Below are positions 41,101-53,187 of a stretch of 64,000 bases of DNA, one piece after another. The position numbers and the translations under genes are program-made. Source of the stretch: Linanthus parryae (taxonomy: Eukaryota > Streptophyta > Magnoliopsida > Ericales > Polemoniaceae); NCBI GenBank assembly GCA_023055425.1, contig JALGPY010000014.1, forward strand, positions 1,242,501 through 1,306,500, given 5' to 3'. Numbering within the stretch: the first letter of the stretch is position 1; each line of letters opens with the position of its first letter. A model generated the notes under the pieces. That model saw only the letters and a list, made by a program, of their open reading frames with translations, ran no database searches and was not told the DNA's origin.

Positions 41101-43471
41101 CAAGTTGTTTCCTCTTTTCATCTGATGGCTTTTCTAATATATTTAGTGATTATCTTGCTTCATGGTATGATATCTCTGATGTTTTGCCTTCTATTTTTCA
41201 TTTTTAAAGGGGATTGCAAAAATGCTATTCATCTATGGGAACCTGCTTCGGGTACGACATGGAATGTTGATTCAAATCCATTTGTTGGTCACAAGGCCAG
41301 TGTTGAAGATCTACAGGTACAAATCTTTACCTTCAAAGTTGCAGTGTTTTCGGCTTTTTGACGTTTCGTGTATAGTGAGCATGCATTGACTTCTGTTTAA
41401 AAAAAGTCAAATCTTGGACATGTTTGGTTTACAAGTAAAGTTGAGAAGATAACTTTTATTGCTATGGAAACTCTTCTTATTAAAGACTGTCCTTTATGCT
41501 CATCTTATTCTATGCTCGTTACACTATTTAGGGTTAAAGATACACGAGAGTGTAGTTTTCTTTCGGATATTCCTTTCCTTAAGGTTCAGCTAACAAACAT
41601 CATGAAACTTGCCATTAACTATTTTTTATTTGGTTTATAGTGGAGCCCTACAGAACCCTTCGTCTTTGCCTCTTGCTCGGTTGATCAAAATATCGCGATA
41701 TGGGATACTCGTTTAGGGAAGTCACCCGCAGCTTCAATCAAAGCACATAACGCAGATGTGAATGTTATCTCGTGGAACAGGTAAAAAAAAGATATATATA
41801 TATATATATATATAATGTATTTTCATTCTCCTATCATATGTGGATATAATGATCGTTCTAAGACCATAATTTTCTTGACACTAGACTTGCAAGCTGTATG
41901 CTAGCATCTGGAAGCGACGATGGTACTTTCTCTATTCGTGACCTGAGACTATTGAAGGTATGTTAAGAACGAGATGTTTGTCTATGTTTTTTTATCGAGT
42001 TTTCAAACCCTAAAACTATTTCTTTAAAATTTTGCTATCCAAACAACCCCATAATCTATTAAACTTGTTCTTTCTTATGGCAGGATGGAGATTCTGTTGT
42101 TGCTCATTTTGAATACCATAAACACCCAATCACATCAATCGAGTGGAGCCCACATGAAGCCTCGACTTTGGCAGTCTCTTCGGCCGACAATCAACTTACG
42201 TGAGTGCTGATATACGAAATAGCCAAAATTGTTTTAGACTATGAAATTGTGCATGTGTCTTTTTTCTAACAAATTTGACAACTGTTGCAGAATTTGGGAT
42301 CTTTCGTTGGAAAGAGATGAAGAAGAAGAGGCCGAATTCAAAGCTAAAACAAGTGAATTAGTAAATGCGCCTACGGATCTACCTCCGCAACTTCTTTTTG
42401 TTCATCAGGTAACTTATTTACTAACTTTCTTGTTGTTTTGGGCCTATTTATCCGAATTTTGATGAGGGGGGGGGGGGTAAGTAAAGAGGAAAAAGATTCG
42501 TTAAACCACTCAGCTAATGATCTTTAGGTTGTGGTTTTGGAGTAGACGTGCCGAGCGTAATATCTATTTTGCCCTTTGCCATTTTTTAAACAAACATTAA
42601 CTACATGTTACTTGTATGCATAACTTCAAATTAGAGGGTAATTTGGTCATTTTCACGTTTTTCCTATCTCATATCCTGCATCACCCAAACACATGAACAC
42701 AAAATTTCATATCCTACCTTTTCCCCATCAAGCATCATATCCTTGTTTTATATGGCTTACCCAAACGAGGCCCTAGGGTGTAGCTTGGAACACGAGCCGA
42801 GCTTTGGTTGACCCTATTTTGAGCGGAGCGCCCGGTTTGGCTGGTTAATGTTTTTGATAAGTTACGCTGTTGGGGATTTGGTATTTGTGACTCTTGAAAT
42901 AGATGGATAGTAAATGTGTCAAAGAGTGAGCAAAGCGTGCAGGCCTTCTATATTCTTGAGGAGGTAGTTATAGGGTTGAGTATCGTCTCACTGTGGCCCT
43001 GTTTGGGGACATCTTATTGCTGATTTTGGATTACTAATTTTGTTGAAATGTGTGGTTGAGCTGAAGAGACAAAGGGAACATCAAATTTCGATAAAACAAT
43101 AATAGAATGTCTCGCAATGGCCCTGTTTGGGGACATCACATTGCTGATTTTTGGATGACTGGTTTTGTTGAAATGTGTGTTGGTTGAGCTGTAGAGAGAG
43201 TGAACAACAAATTTCAAAAAAACAATAATCCAATGTCCCCAAACCCAAACAACGCTTATAATGTTAGCGTGGAGTGTGATGGACGCGTGCTTATGTATGC
43301 TCACATCTGCATTTTGCATTTTTGTAACAGGGGCAGAAAGACTTGAAAGAGCTCCACTGGCACTCTCAGATCCCGGGGATGATCATTTCTACTGCTGCGG
43401 ATGGTTACAACGTCCTAATGCCATCAAATATCGAAAGCAATCTTCCTGCTGCAGCTGACGCCCAGAAGTAG
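38197..43471 (+). CDS. GRWD1: GRWD1-type glutamate-rich WD repeat protein (ribosome biogenesis / histone binding)
   Basis: Twelve exons: 38197-38244, 38406-38566, 39276-39354, 39939-40115, 40207-40305, 40901-41066, 41210-41316, 41641-41780, 41885-41957, 42084-42199, 42291-42408, 43331-43471. The phases fit and give 474 residues, close to the family's usual length. A basic N-terminus ([16 protein letters not shown]) is followed by a CAF1C/H4-binding region at about 40-95 ([23 protein letters not shown]), an acidic run at about 135-145 ([12 protein letters not shown]), then WD repeats with VWDF, LWEP, IWDTR, IRDLR and IWDLS ends from about 160 on. It ends in [23 protein letters not shown]1/Rrb1 proteins act in the nucleolus in 60S assembly and bind histones or RPL3 (established). 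The Arabidopsis counterpart has been linked to DDB1-CUL4 and heat tolerance, as I recall. Intron 4 has a GC donor. Introns 2 and 11 hold MITE hairpins and repeats. Confidence 0.95.
38642..39178. repeat. Giant inverted repeat (two opposed MITE copies) in intron 2 of the GRWD1 gene
   Basis: The left arm (38642 to about 38883) starts GTGGTTTGGTATGACTTATA. The right arm (about 38935-39178) ends CTTATAAGTCATACCAG. The arms match inverted over about 240 bases, through shared words such as GTGTTTGGTATGGACTTATA, GCTGAAAAGTTGGAGT and GAGTCTAGAAAAAG. The spacer is about 50 bases (GGGTGAGTTTATGTC). Both arms belong to the MITE family at 10549-10853 and 54468-54716. The pre-mRNA would fold into a long hairpin. 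Confidence 0.85.
41791..41813. repeat. (TA)n microsatellite in intron 8 of the GRWD1 gene
   Basis: About eleven TA units right after the exon 8 donor site. Confidence 0.9.
43000..43246 (+). repeat. Tandem MITE-like units in intron 11 of the GRWD1 gene
   Basis: GGCCCTGTTTGGGGACATC starts each of two units of about 120 bases (43002 and 43122), both with TTTTGTTGAAATGTGTG and GGTTGAGCTG. The right end ATGTCCCCAAACCCAAAC is the inverse of the left end, as in a MITE that has been internally duplicated. Confidence 0.7.
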
Positions 43472-44204
43472 AAAAGAGAAGAGCTCGAAGACCAAACTCT
43501 TCATTTTTATTATTTCCTTTTCGATGAATTTGATTGAGCCGATATGAGTTTTGTTTGGATGTGAAGGTGATACATAAAAATGCAGTTTGATGCTTAACAT
43601 TTGTAAGTGTAGTCATTGTGGTTTTCTTGAGCATGTCATACGGGAAGTGTTTGTATCAAAATCTCATGTGGAATTTAGAGTTTATTTTTGGGTTTCATAT
43701 CGATATATGATTAGTAGTTGTCGGTACGTCTGATAGTGCATTTGAACTAGAAAACAAGTAGAATCAAGAAAGCCTGCATTGGATATGTTTGTGACATGTG
43801 TGTGGTTGTAGCCAAGGCAATGCATTAGCCAAGGCAATGTACAAGGTTTGATTCCAAACCATCAACTGTGCTTTTAACTTTCATGCAGTATATGTTTGTC
43901 AACAGAGCGATACATGAGCGCATGAGAACTGATCCACGAAATATATGAACGTTACTAATGTTGTGCACCATTTTTTATTCACGTACCAAACAATATTATA
44001 ATGGTTGTCTGGGTTTTGCGGTGCCATGCTTATTGCATATCTGCGAACTCTACTGTCGAGTTGTCCTTCTTTACATCCAACTATCAGGACTCTCTCAAAG
44101 GCTTTGTGGTGAAAGTACTTATTCCTCTTATTGTTTCCTATATTTGTTTCAATATTTGTTGTTGATATAATTTAACTTCGTACAATTAAAATAGACTCTG
44201 ATAT

Positions 44205-45378
44205 AATCTCTCGAAAAATCGACATTAATCCCAAATGTTCGTACAGGTCTATATAGTGTTCGTACAGGCTATCTTATAGCACAGAAGCAACTCAGTTCTC
44301 AAAATTTACAAGTTTTTGGTGTTTCATCTCAAGAGCAGAGTTGGTTAGAAAAATTTTGGGCCCTGCAATTACCCAGGAGGCATCTCTTCCCAGTTTGGAG
44401 AGGATGGAACAGGTCCCTCCCAACAAAAATGAATTTAATCTCTCGAAAAATCGACATTAATCCCAAATGTTCTCTGTGTGAGAAGGAGGTAGAAACTGAG
44501 AACCATATTTTTCTTCATTGTCCAACAGCAAAACAGATCTGGGAAAAAGTTTTACCAAATCAAGATCGAAGTTTCAGAGATCTAAGCTTTCAAAATTGGA
44601 TCGAATTCCAGTTTGTTTCAACAACAAACAAAAAACTTCTCAATTTGATTATCATGTGCTTATCAGGTCTCTGGTCAAACAGAAATGAATGGATCTTCAA
44701 ACAAAAGAGGAACACAGCAGAGGACTTACTCAGATCTGCAATTGAAAAGCTAGAGAGTTTTGAAGCATGCAAGAACAGCCGAGAGCCACCCTCCATTCCG
44801 CCGTCTCAGACCTGGCGACCACCAGAAGGTGTTGCTCTAAAGTTAAATACCGATGGTGCATGGGATCGGAAAACTTGCAGAGCAGGCGCCGGAGGAGTCA
44901 TCAGGGACAGCACCGGAAAGTACATCGGAGGTTTTGCCAAGCCGGTGGCTTTCGGGTCAAGACCAAAGTCGGCAGAAGGACAAGCCATCCGCGACGGAAT
45001 AAGGTTTGCCCTCAAGATCGGCTGCAGAAACCTAGTGGTGGAGACCGATGCGCTCACGGTGATAGCAGAAATGGAGGGCGAACTCAAGGGACAAGAGGAA
45101 AGTAGCTCAGAGATCAGAGCCATCATAAAAGAAGCGGTGGAACTCTCGAGAGCATTTAACACGTTCGACCTCAGATACAGTGGACGGAAGACGAACGGAA
45201 CAGCCCACCTACATGCTAAGGTGGGCCTTGAAACCCAATTTGATCAAGAATGGATCGGTACTGAGCCCCATTGGGCATCTAGTTCTCTACAAAATGATGT
45301 ACAGGGCCTCACAAGTCCAACAGTTGCTGATCAGTTTTAATTAATCCAAAGTCCATTTCTCAAAAAAAAAAAAAAAAA
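44205..45378 (+). mobile_element. 5'-truncated LINE with poly(A) tail and 14-base target duplication
   Basis: ATAGACTCTGATAT occurs exactly before (44191-44204) and after (45379-45392) the element, which ends in about 18 A. This is the hallmark of L1-type retrotransposition. The first 40 bases (AATCTCTCGAAAAATCGACA onward) repeat the segment at 44436-44475, so the 5' junction is rearranged. Coding capacity is only the last part of a LINE polyprotein. Confidence 0.92.
44429..45340 (+). CDS. LINE polyprotein C-terminus: zinc-binding region and RNase H domain
   Basis: The frame is open from about 44250 in the RT tail (SVRTGYLIAQ) through the zf-RVT motif (CSLCEKEVETENHIFLHC) and an RNase H (RVT_3) domain (LKLNTDGAWD, GAGGVIRDSTGKYIGGFA, VETDALTVI, GRKTNGTAHLHAKV) to the stop at 45338-45340. 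The ATG at 44429 is internal, so this is not a normal start. The reverse transcriptase and endonuclease are missing, so the copy is dead on arrival. The open frame suggests a young insertion. Confidence 0.85.
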   Translation: MNLISRKIDINPKCSLCEKEVETENHIFLHCPTAKQIWEKVLPNQDRSFRDLSFQNWIEFQFVSTTNKKLLNLIIMCLSGLWSNRNEWIFKQKRNTAEDLLRSAIEKLESFEACKNSREPPSIPPSQTWRPPEGVALKLNTDGAWDRKTCRAGAGGVIRDSTGKYIGGFAKPVAFGSRPKSAEGQAIRDGIRFALKIGCRNLVVETDALTVIAEMEGELKGQEESSSEIRAIIKEAVELSRAFNTFDLRYSGRKTNGTAHLHAKVGLETQFDQEWIGTEPHWASSSLQNDVQGLTSPTVADQF

Positions 45379-45392
45379 ATAGACTCTGATAT

Positions 45393-47500
45393 GTAGTCCC
45401 GCTAAATGGAATCAATGCTTTGGTTTTGTTTATGTGTCCAGGGCAAGCGAATCTGGGTTTGTGAGATTCATTTACAACCACACGCACTTTCTATCTTTGT
45501 TTATGAAGTTGACAAAACTCCGTCCTTGTGAAGCCCATATCACATGGTTTTGTTAATACTCTTCATTAACTTCCCTTTATTTCTGGTTCAAGCATTATGT
45601 TAATTACGATTAATTTCTTACATATCCCTTATAAATTTAATCAACCCTTCTAGACATAGAATGTAAATATGCCTCATTCATATCTTTTCTACTATGTCTA
45701 TGTCGCTTCCATAGTGATTATAGTCGATATGTTTAGTTTTTAGTTCACCGAGTACAATTCTATATAATAATAAAAAAGGTGAAAATAAGTGCACCCCGAA
45801 ACAAGACCTTAAAACCGGTTCAGACTCGGGTTGCCCGTTTGATACCAACATGAGCTTTGACGACCCAATAGTTACTCATAAGTTGCAGGTTATGAAACGA
45901 CGGAAGGATGATATGTGGGAGTTGTCATCTGGAGGTTATCGTACCGTAAGAAGCTCAGACTCTCTTTCAAGTTCTAATCACCCACTCGATCTGTGGAATT
46001 TTGATGCCCCTGATTTGTTGCAAGCCCTTCTTCAGACTCTTATGGTTAGTAGGTGTTCAGGTTTGTTGCTTGGTTTAATGCTTATTGTTTTCTCTTAGGT
46101 ATCGAAGTCTTGCCGCGGTGTTTATACTATTTCGGTCTCGTGTACCGTCGCTTTTCTACTCGGCATGTTCTTAGAGTTCATCCAATGTTGTCTTTTGTTC
46201 TAGTTTTGTATGATGTTATCTTCTATGTTGTAATAGTAGTCTGCTAGGCTGTTGGATAGCTTGAAACTCTTTGTAATTTTGGTTTGTGATGAATTGATGT
46301 TCTCCACTGTTTGCTAAAAAGTGCACTACGAAAAGAATAAGGTGCTCTTTAAATTTCTTTTGGAATCGTATAATGATAGTTTATAAATTTACAAAGAATG
46401 AAAGAAATCTTGAAATGAAACCTCACATAGCGTATCCTTTTATTTTTCATCATGTGTTTGCATGTATATAACCATGAACACAAAATGATGTTATGCAAAG
46501 TTATTTATAATTTAAAATGAGGAACTTTATGGACTTATTTAAGCACTAGAGTATTGTCCGTGTCCGAGGACACTATTCCTAAATTAAATAGTGTTTGAAT
46601 TTAGAAGTGTTTTTTAAAAGAATTTAGAGGTGTTAACCAAAAATTATATGTACAATGTGGTGGAAAAAAAAATGAGAACAACTTCCAAGTATGGGATGAG
46701 CATTATAATGGACGTGAGAATTACTCACAGTCACAACCTCTCTCATATTAGTTAGGGAGGTAGTTTTGGTGAAAAAATATCTCTCCTATTAATTAGAAAT
46801 GTAATAAGTATGTGAGATCTAATGGTGGAAATGGGGTTGATTTAATCTAACGGTTGAAAAGCCACAAGTTAGTTAAACCAGTCTATTTTATAATATAGAT
46901 ACTAACTCCAATAATTCAATTGTCACATGCCATTTAACAATCGTAAAAAAAATTCTAAACTATATGTGGATATTCAGTTAATTTTCCCCATTACTTTGTG
47001 GATTTATTGAGGATGATCAGGTTTGTTAAATGTGGATATTCTAAACTATATGTGGATATTCAGTTAATTTTTCTCTCTATGTTTGACGAAGAGAATGGAT
47101 AATTCTTTGATCATCCACAGTAGTGTAATGTACGTCTTATTTATTTTATACCATTTTCAATTGTGATGCATGTGTAGTCAAAGAGCCATCACCTTGGCTA
47201 GGGTTGCAAGAGACTGGAATGAAAAAGTCGTGAAAGCTATGGTAGGCTGTGAGATACGTAAATTTGTTGAAAAAGTAAAATTTAAAGATGTTGAAGAATC
47301 CATATCTACTGGGGACAAGCTGAAGTGGCACAAAGCTTCATTCTCTATAGACTCCCAGGTCGTTGATGTTGGAGTAGATTCCCTAGAGGCAATCTTATTT
47401 AGTATGAACATTATTTTGGCTAGAATAATCATTGTATTATTTATGGAGATATATAATATAATGAAGTCCTTATATTACAGTTGTTGTTTATCTTAAATAC
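45393..47500. other. No gene recognised
   Basis: A short open frame at 45850-46098 (MSFDDPIVTHKLQVMKRRKD start) and one at 47170-47496 (ARVARDWNEKVVKAMVG) have some coding look, but I cannot match either to a family and neither has clear splice partners. The segment TTCTAAACTATATGTGGATA and following bases occurs twice, near 46951 and 47039. Confidence 0.4.
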
Positions 47501-48721
47501 CCCTCGTTGTTTATATTGATTAATAGGACGATCAACTATAGACTAGTATGTGGGTAGATTGATATGGAGATATCAAGTCTAGCACATGGGTATGCATTAG
47601 GGATAATGGCTTACTGGAATGACCCACCGCGAGAAGGCTACATCTAAGTTATGTAAAAATCACAGGCGCTTCTTGTAGTGACAATGGTATTGTGGTCCTT
47701 AAACTTGAAGTTACTAGATACTCTAGTTGTGGAGTATTATGTTTTGATATCGCCAAACACTACGCTCTGACTGGATGATAATAAAGGCGGTTATCGGACA
47801 TAATAGGAAGCAAGCTTAGAGATGGTAGTGATGTAAAAAGGACTTGTCCATCCCACATAACGGGGCACATATCCACGACCACTCGAGGGGTAGTGCTTAT
47901 AGAATGTCTAGCCAGATCCAGATAAATCAATATGGGATATTGATGTTATCTGCATTGATAAGCCTATTCCCAAGATCGAGAAACTATGGATTGGATATAC
48001 GAGTATGACTTGTATGTCTTGTGTCCAATCCGGATATAGAGACAAATGGATGATACAATACGGTAACGTTAGTCACAAAGTTTGTCGGATCACAGACTAT
48101 TTCTATTAGTTGGGTGACATAGATGTGTTTCTAGACACCGCTCTATGTTAGTAATTATTGCTACCAACTAAGTAGAAATCTATGGGGTCACACTCCCTAT
48201 GGATTAAACTGGACATGGAAATTAATTAGTACGACTAGTTAAATATAGGGATCAATACGCAACCACAAGCTAACTTAGTAGGACAATGATTAGTATTGGT
48301 GCTAATATGTAGTTAATAAGGAGTTATTAACTATATAAGAGCACTCGTAGCTTATTCTCATAAGTGCTTCACTATCGAGTGAGAGAATAAAGCAAGGAGA
48401 GAGCAAGAGACTAGGGCCGAAACCCTAGTTGTCCGCCCGCCCCTACCCGTCGGCCACAAAGAGGCGCGACCTCTTTGGTACTTTTTGTACGTGATCTTCT
48501 TCTTCCCCCTTCCTCCTGTTTCTAGCACATAGACGTTGGAAGGACTCCGATGCAATCCTAGGTGTGGATACCATTCTACGTGGGATAATTTTCAGACAAA
48601 CAAGGTATACAGCGATAATACCCTTGCCACGTTATGATGACTTGTCCTGCGATTCATGGAGGGTCTTGAACGGAACTAATTCATTGTTTTTCCGCTGCGC
48701 AATCCGTATCAAAAACCTACA
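47500..48721 (+). mobile_element. Probable 5' LTR of a Ty1/copia element
   Basis: The sequence ends ...AAAAACCTACA at 48721 and is followed by GTGATATCATAGCCA, close to the initiator-Met-tRNA primer-binding site used by plant copia elements (TGGTATCAGAGCC). ACTATATAAGAGCACTCG (48331) would be the LTR promoter. The left border is uncertain. Confidence 0.6.
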
Positions 48722-51219
48722 GTGATATCATAGCCACGGGTCATAGCGCATAACGTGATTTTATGTGTTAGTTTTCCAATCAGTTTTACACCATAACTGT
48801 TTTTTCGCGTAAAATTGAAATTGGCATAATGATGCAAACTGAATATCATTAGGTAGAGAATGAGCTAATTTTACATAATGTGTAAAAGTTAGCGAATTCC
48901 TTTCACATATGATGTGTCGTTTTGGGTTTTGAAAAGCTAGAATTTGGGCAAATTAAGGAAAATGGGTTTTTCTTAATTGGAAACAAGTGCACAAGGGAAA
49001 GAAGGAAGGAAACAACCCTAGGGTTTGACCCTAGGGTCGTCCGCCTCCCTCCTTGCGCGCCAATCAAGCTGCGGCCAAGGGCCGGGTCGGCTTAACTAGC
49101 GGTTTGACCGCGCGGGCTAGGGTCGACCGGTCCCGCGACTTGCGGCGTTCTTGTGAGGTTCGGCCAACTTGATATGGTGGGGCCCTTGGACTGTTTGACC
49201 CCAGAAAATCCAAATTCAACTTAAAATTGACAAAACGAGTTAAAATTGGATTTTAACTGTAATATGTATTTTTTCATGGTGATTGGATGTGGCCTTAGAT
49301 GTGGATGTTTATTTTGTGATTTGTTTCATTGTAATTAATGTAATTAATTAATTTTTACGGCCTGCGTGTCGTCTTCTTCTCAACTTGTGAGGTCTCTCTA
49401 TTTAGTTTAGATGCTAGCTAGTATTAGATAGTTAGGTGATAGCTAAGACATGGAGAAGAAGCTTAAAGATTGAAGAAATCACAAGAAGGCGACATTCCAC
49501 AAGTTAAGGCGCATGGACTAAAGATGGAGGAACATGGAGATGAGCTTGCTCTTTTTTAGGTCTTATAGATATTTTCATTGGCTTGGGAAATTTATATGAG
49601 GCCACATCCAGATCACGTTTACTTATTGTTGGTGGTTGTTTATTTATTGCCTTGTTATTTATTTTTGGTGTATGGTTGATGCATGCAAATTGTAACAAGA
49701 TAATAATTAAAACCTGGATCTTTTATTTTTGGACTGCCCAACCCAAATAAGTAGATCAGTTGATATGGATCAACAAAACAATTAAAAATTAAAAGGAAAA
49801 AAACCCTCAACTCAAATATTGTGTTTTTTGCCTTCTCATTACTTAACACTCGTCAAAACTATAATGTATCAAATTCAGGCTTGCCAAACCGAGGCGATTT
49901 GATTCTTTATAGGATGGCGCGATGGCATAAACAATTAATGTGCAACTGTTGAAGTAAGAGGTTGGACGCAACTAGGCTATTTTAATGGGATTGAAGGCCT
50001 ATAGGCTAAGCAATTGGGATTATCTATGGAATAGATAAACAAGGAGTTATTTGCCCAATTGAACCAAGAGTTGCATCTACCTCCAGAGAAAAGAGCAAAA
50101 AAGTTTCAAAATCCAAGGAAACTGCCTTAAAGCCCTCTGGGGGCGTGACTAAGGGTGAGTGTCACTATTGCAGTCAGCCCGGTCACAGGAAAAGGAGCTG
50201 CCCAAAATATTTGGAAGATAAAAGGCTTGGAATAGTGATTCCACCATCACCAAGTATTTTTGTTATAGATGTCAATATGTTTGTCTCTTCATCTTGGGTA
50301 TTGGATACTGGATGTGGATCTCACATTGTCGAAATGTGCAGGATCTAAAGAGAAGCAGACGACTAGCTAAAGGGGAGATAGACTTGCGCGTAGGGAATGG
50401 AGCAAGAGTTACTTCATTAGCCGTAGGCCTTTAAGAGTTATCTTTACCTTCAGGAGTTATCTTAGAATTAGACAATTGTTTTTGTGCCTGCTATGAGCAG
50501 AAACATTATTTCTGTTTCTTGTTTAGACAAGAAAGATTTTTCTATTTAATTAAATGACAAATGTTGCTCCATTTATTTTGATGGTTTGCATTATTGTAAT
50601 GCGTTATTTTCTAATGGATTATATATCTTTGATCTAAATAACTCCATTTATAACATTAATACTAAGAGGATCAAAACTAATGATTCAAATTCGACTTATT
50701 TATGGTAAGCATAAGAAAGAACCAGATAAACCTTATAAAAGTGATCTCTTCTTCCATTAATACACTGTTAATGCTACTATTAAAGAATATCGACTCCTCT
50801 TGTAGGAATGTTTCGATCTATGAATGATAAAAGAGACTTATATAACAAGTTTTTCCTCTGAATGAGTATCATGGGCCTATGTTAGCTCTACCTATCGATA
50901 GGAGTCGGTATAATGCTCATTCTAATGAAAGAGAAGATGTATCCAAAGAAATAAGTGCTCCCTTAGCCTTGTTCCTAGTAAGTAGCTTGTTCCTAGTAAG
51001 TAGCTTGCTTTTAGCTCTTATAGGAATCTATCCTTATGTGAGAATTGTTTATGTGGGCCATTTGCCACGCCCGCCAGAGGAAGTTACCTTTATTTCATGA
51101 AATTTACTGATGACTTTAGTAGATATAGATTTGTGGACCTTATGAAGGCCAAAGCAGAATCCTTTGAAAAGTTCAAAGAATTCAAGAATGAAGAAGAGAA
51201 GCAGCTTGGCAATATTTGC
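48722..51219 (+). pseudogene. Decayed Ty1/copia gag-protease-integrase
   Basis: Near 50145 the frame reads CHYCSQPGHRKRSCPKY, a CCHC zinc knuckle of gag, then WVLDTGCGSHI, the aspartic protease site. After frameshifts it continues RSRRLAKGEIDLRVGNGARV. At 51057-51219 the integrase core start reads CGPFATPARGSYLYFMKFTD, then DFSRYRFVDLMKAKAESFEK. Reverse transcriptase and RNase H are missing and several frameshifts are present, so it is dead. Confidence 0.8.
50720..51050. other. Block interrupting the copia frame, origin unknown
   Basis: Between the pre-integrase and integrase parts the protein similarity stops. The block has a tandem 18-base repeat, TTGTTCCTAGTAAGTAGC, at 50969-51004 and a hydrophobic frame (ALFLVSSLFLVSSLLLALIG). 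It might be an organelle-derived insert or just decayed element sequence. Confidence 0.3.
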
Positions 51220-51284
51220 GGAGGGTCTTGAACGAAATTAATTTATTATTTTACCGCTGCTCAATCTGTATTAAAACACCGTAG
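51220..51284 (+). mobile_element. Fragment of the copia 3' LTR
   Basis: GAGGGTCTTGAACGAAATTA and the following 45 bases match the last 64 bases of the proposed 5' LTR (48658-48721). They are joined directly to integrase sequence, so a large deletion removed RT, RNase H and most of the LTR. Confidence 0.65.
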
Positions 51285-51289
51285 TTGCT

Positions 51290-51560
51290 AGTTCCTTTGC
51301 AAAAGAACATTGTGAGCTATAGAATTGGAAGACTAGAATCAAGAGCCTGAAAGCAATGCTTCAAAGTATGGATAGTGTAGTCATATTTGAAGGTAGATGT
51401 TTGAACTGGGTAGCTCACCATCTGGCTAGGTGGAACTTATCTAAAAAAATTTAGGGGTGAGGTCAATGTAGAAGATGTTCCCCTAGCTATAGTGAATTGC
51501 ATTGAAAAGGAAAGTAGTAGTTGTAATAATTCAAGTTCTTCATGAAATCAACATCTCATT
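51290..51560 (+). pseudogene. Decayed LINE RNase H tail
   Basis: Frames read KTRIKSLKAMLQSMDSVVIF, then NWVAHHLARWNLSKK, matching the end of an RVT_3 RNase H domain. Too short and broken to be functional. Confidence 0.4.
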
Positions 51561-52904
51561 CATAAAACTAAAACAAAATAAACAAGTAGAAATTTTAAGA
51601 AAGACCTATACCAAGCTATGCGTTTTTTATTTATCGCAAAAAAGGTACTTTGTAAGCATTTATTAAGAGGGGGATAAAAGATCATATCTTTTCATTTGCA
51701 ATACAACCTAAAAATAATTTCGTGCAAAACATTTAATATTTGTGTTGATTAAAATAAGTTCAATTGACATTAAGATATTATGTTATTAATAGTCTGAGTT
51801 TGTTATTTAGTAACAGTTTCTTATTATTTTGCAGAGACTTCTAGAGAAGAGATTGTTTCGAAACTTGCAAAGAAAATCCTAAATATTTTAGTAGAAGAAA
51901 TTTTGGAGGAATGATGCCAAGAATATTCGTTTCTCATCCCCAATAAATAGATTTTTACTCCCACCACTTTGTAGCAAGAAAAATCAAGAGTAATAATAAA
52001 TATAGAGTTTATCTCTCTTAAAGTTCCATAATTCAACCGAAGTTCTCTTACCAATATTCTCCTCTATCCAACATTAGCCTCTCAATTGTACGCTTCACCC
52101 TGAATTGAAGCAACTAGAACCACTAACCAGCTAATATAATGCAAAACACCACCACCACATTGTGCAGTCGGTGTTAATCCCCTCGCATATGGTGATTCTT
52201 AATGATCTAACAAAGACCTAGCTTTCAATCGAATAGGTGATGAAGGGGGGACATCGAACAAGCCATCAAAGTCTCGAGTTTGGAATATTATGACGATCTG
52301 CTCAAATGTCTCTTACCTTCTCTAGTGCTAACGCTCACGTATGGAATAGCTGGAGTTCTATTCAGACGGTGAAATCACGTCGGAAGCTTTTGGCTCACAT
52401 TTCAGGGCCTTGATCTTGGGAATGTGACTCCATACTATCACTTGGTTGGATTTTCATTTTATGCCCTCAAGATGATTTTGTGATCCCAGAAAGTTTTTTT
52501 CGTGATGATTTGGTCCTGCAACTTGCTCGGGATAAGTACTATGTAACCAACCTACTATTAATTTGGTGATAGTGGAAGATTTTGAGTCGGTGAGTCGGCT
52601 TCGTGTTTTTTCCCGAATGGGTTTCAACGTGATAAAATCGTCGATCTCGCATTTTTCGTATGCAATGTGGGCAATCATTTAGTTGCACTTTGTGGGGAAA
52701 ATGGTTGAGCTCTCGAGTGACGATTATTCGGTTGCCTTATTTGTGTATTGTGTCAGGTTTGGTACATTACTTCAAACGTGCAGTCCTTTCAATGTGTTTG
52801 TGATCATGTACTTGGATTTTGACGTGTAAAGACGTACGACCATAAAGATACAAGGGGTAACCTTGTTTTAGTGACAAGTTCCAACTCTAGACTAAGGGTG
52901 TTAC

Positions 52905-52975
52905 TACTTGAATCTTGGCACATTGAAGGAGTGAAAGTGTCATTTTCCAACGGAAAGGGGGTGAAAGTGTCTTTT
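52905..52975. mobile_element. Half of a GGGTAAAAGACAC-type MITE
   Basis: GGAGTGAAAGTGTCATTTTC and GGGTGAAAGTGTCTTTTACC are right-end words of the Mutator-like family. No left end is found. Confidence 0.45.
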
Positions 52976-53187
52976 ACCCAAGCGATGTAATATAATCGAC
53001 ACACGAGGCCACAACTCTAGTCATATTAGACTAAGTCCAGGAGTCACCTTACTCTTATCCTAAACCCATTTTCACTCTCAGACCCCAAACAGATTAATTG
53101 TTGCCATTTGTTTTCTTCTCCTACTTGTAGGAACACAAGCAAACTGCATCCGATCCCCCATTACTTACAATAGTAGATATCTGATCA

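Noticed and set aside
47170..47496. Possible small gene (ARVARDWNEKVVKAMVG)
   Set aside because: No family match, no promoter or splice partner, and it lies just before a retrotransposon LTR. It may be a decayed element piece.
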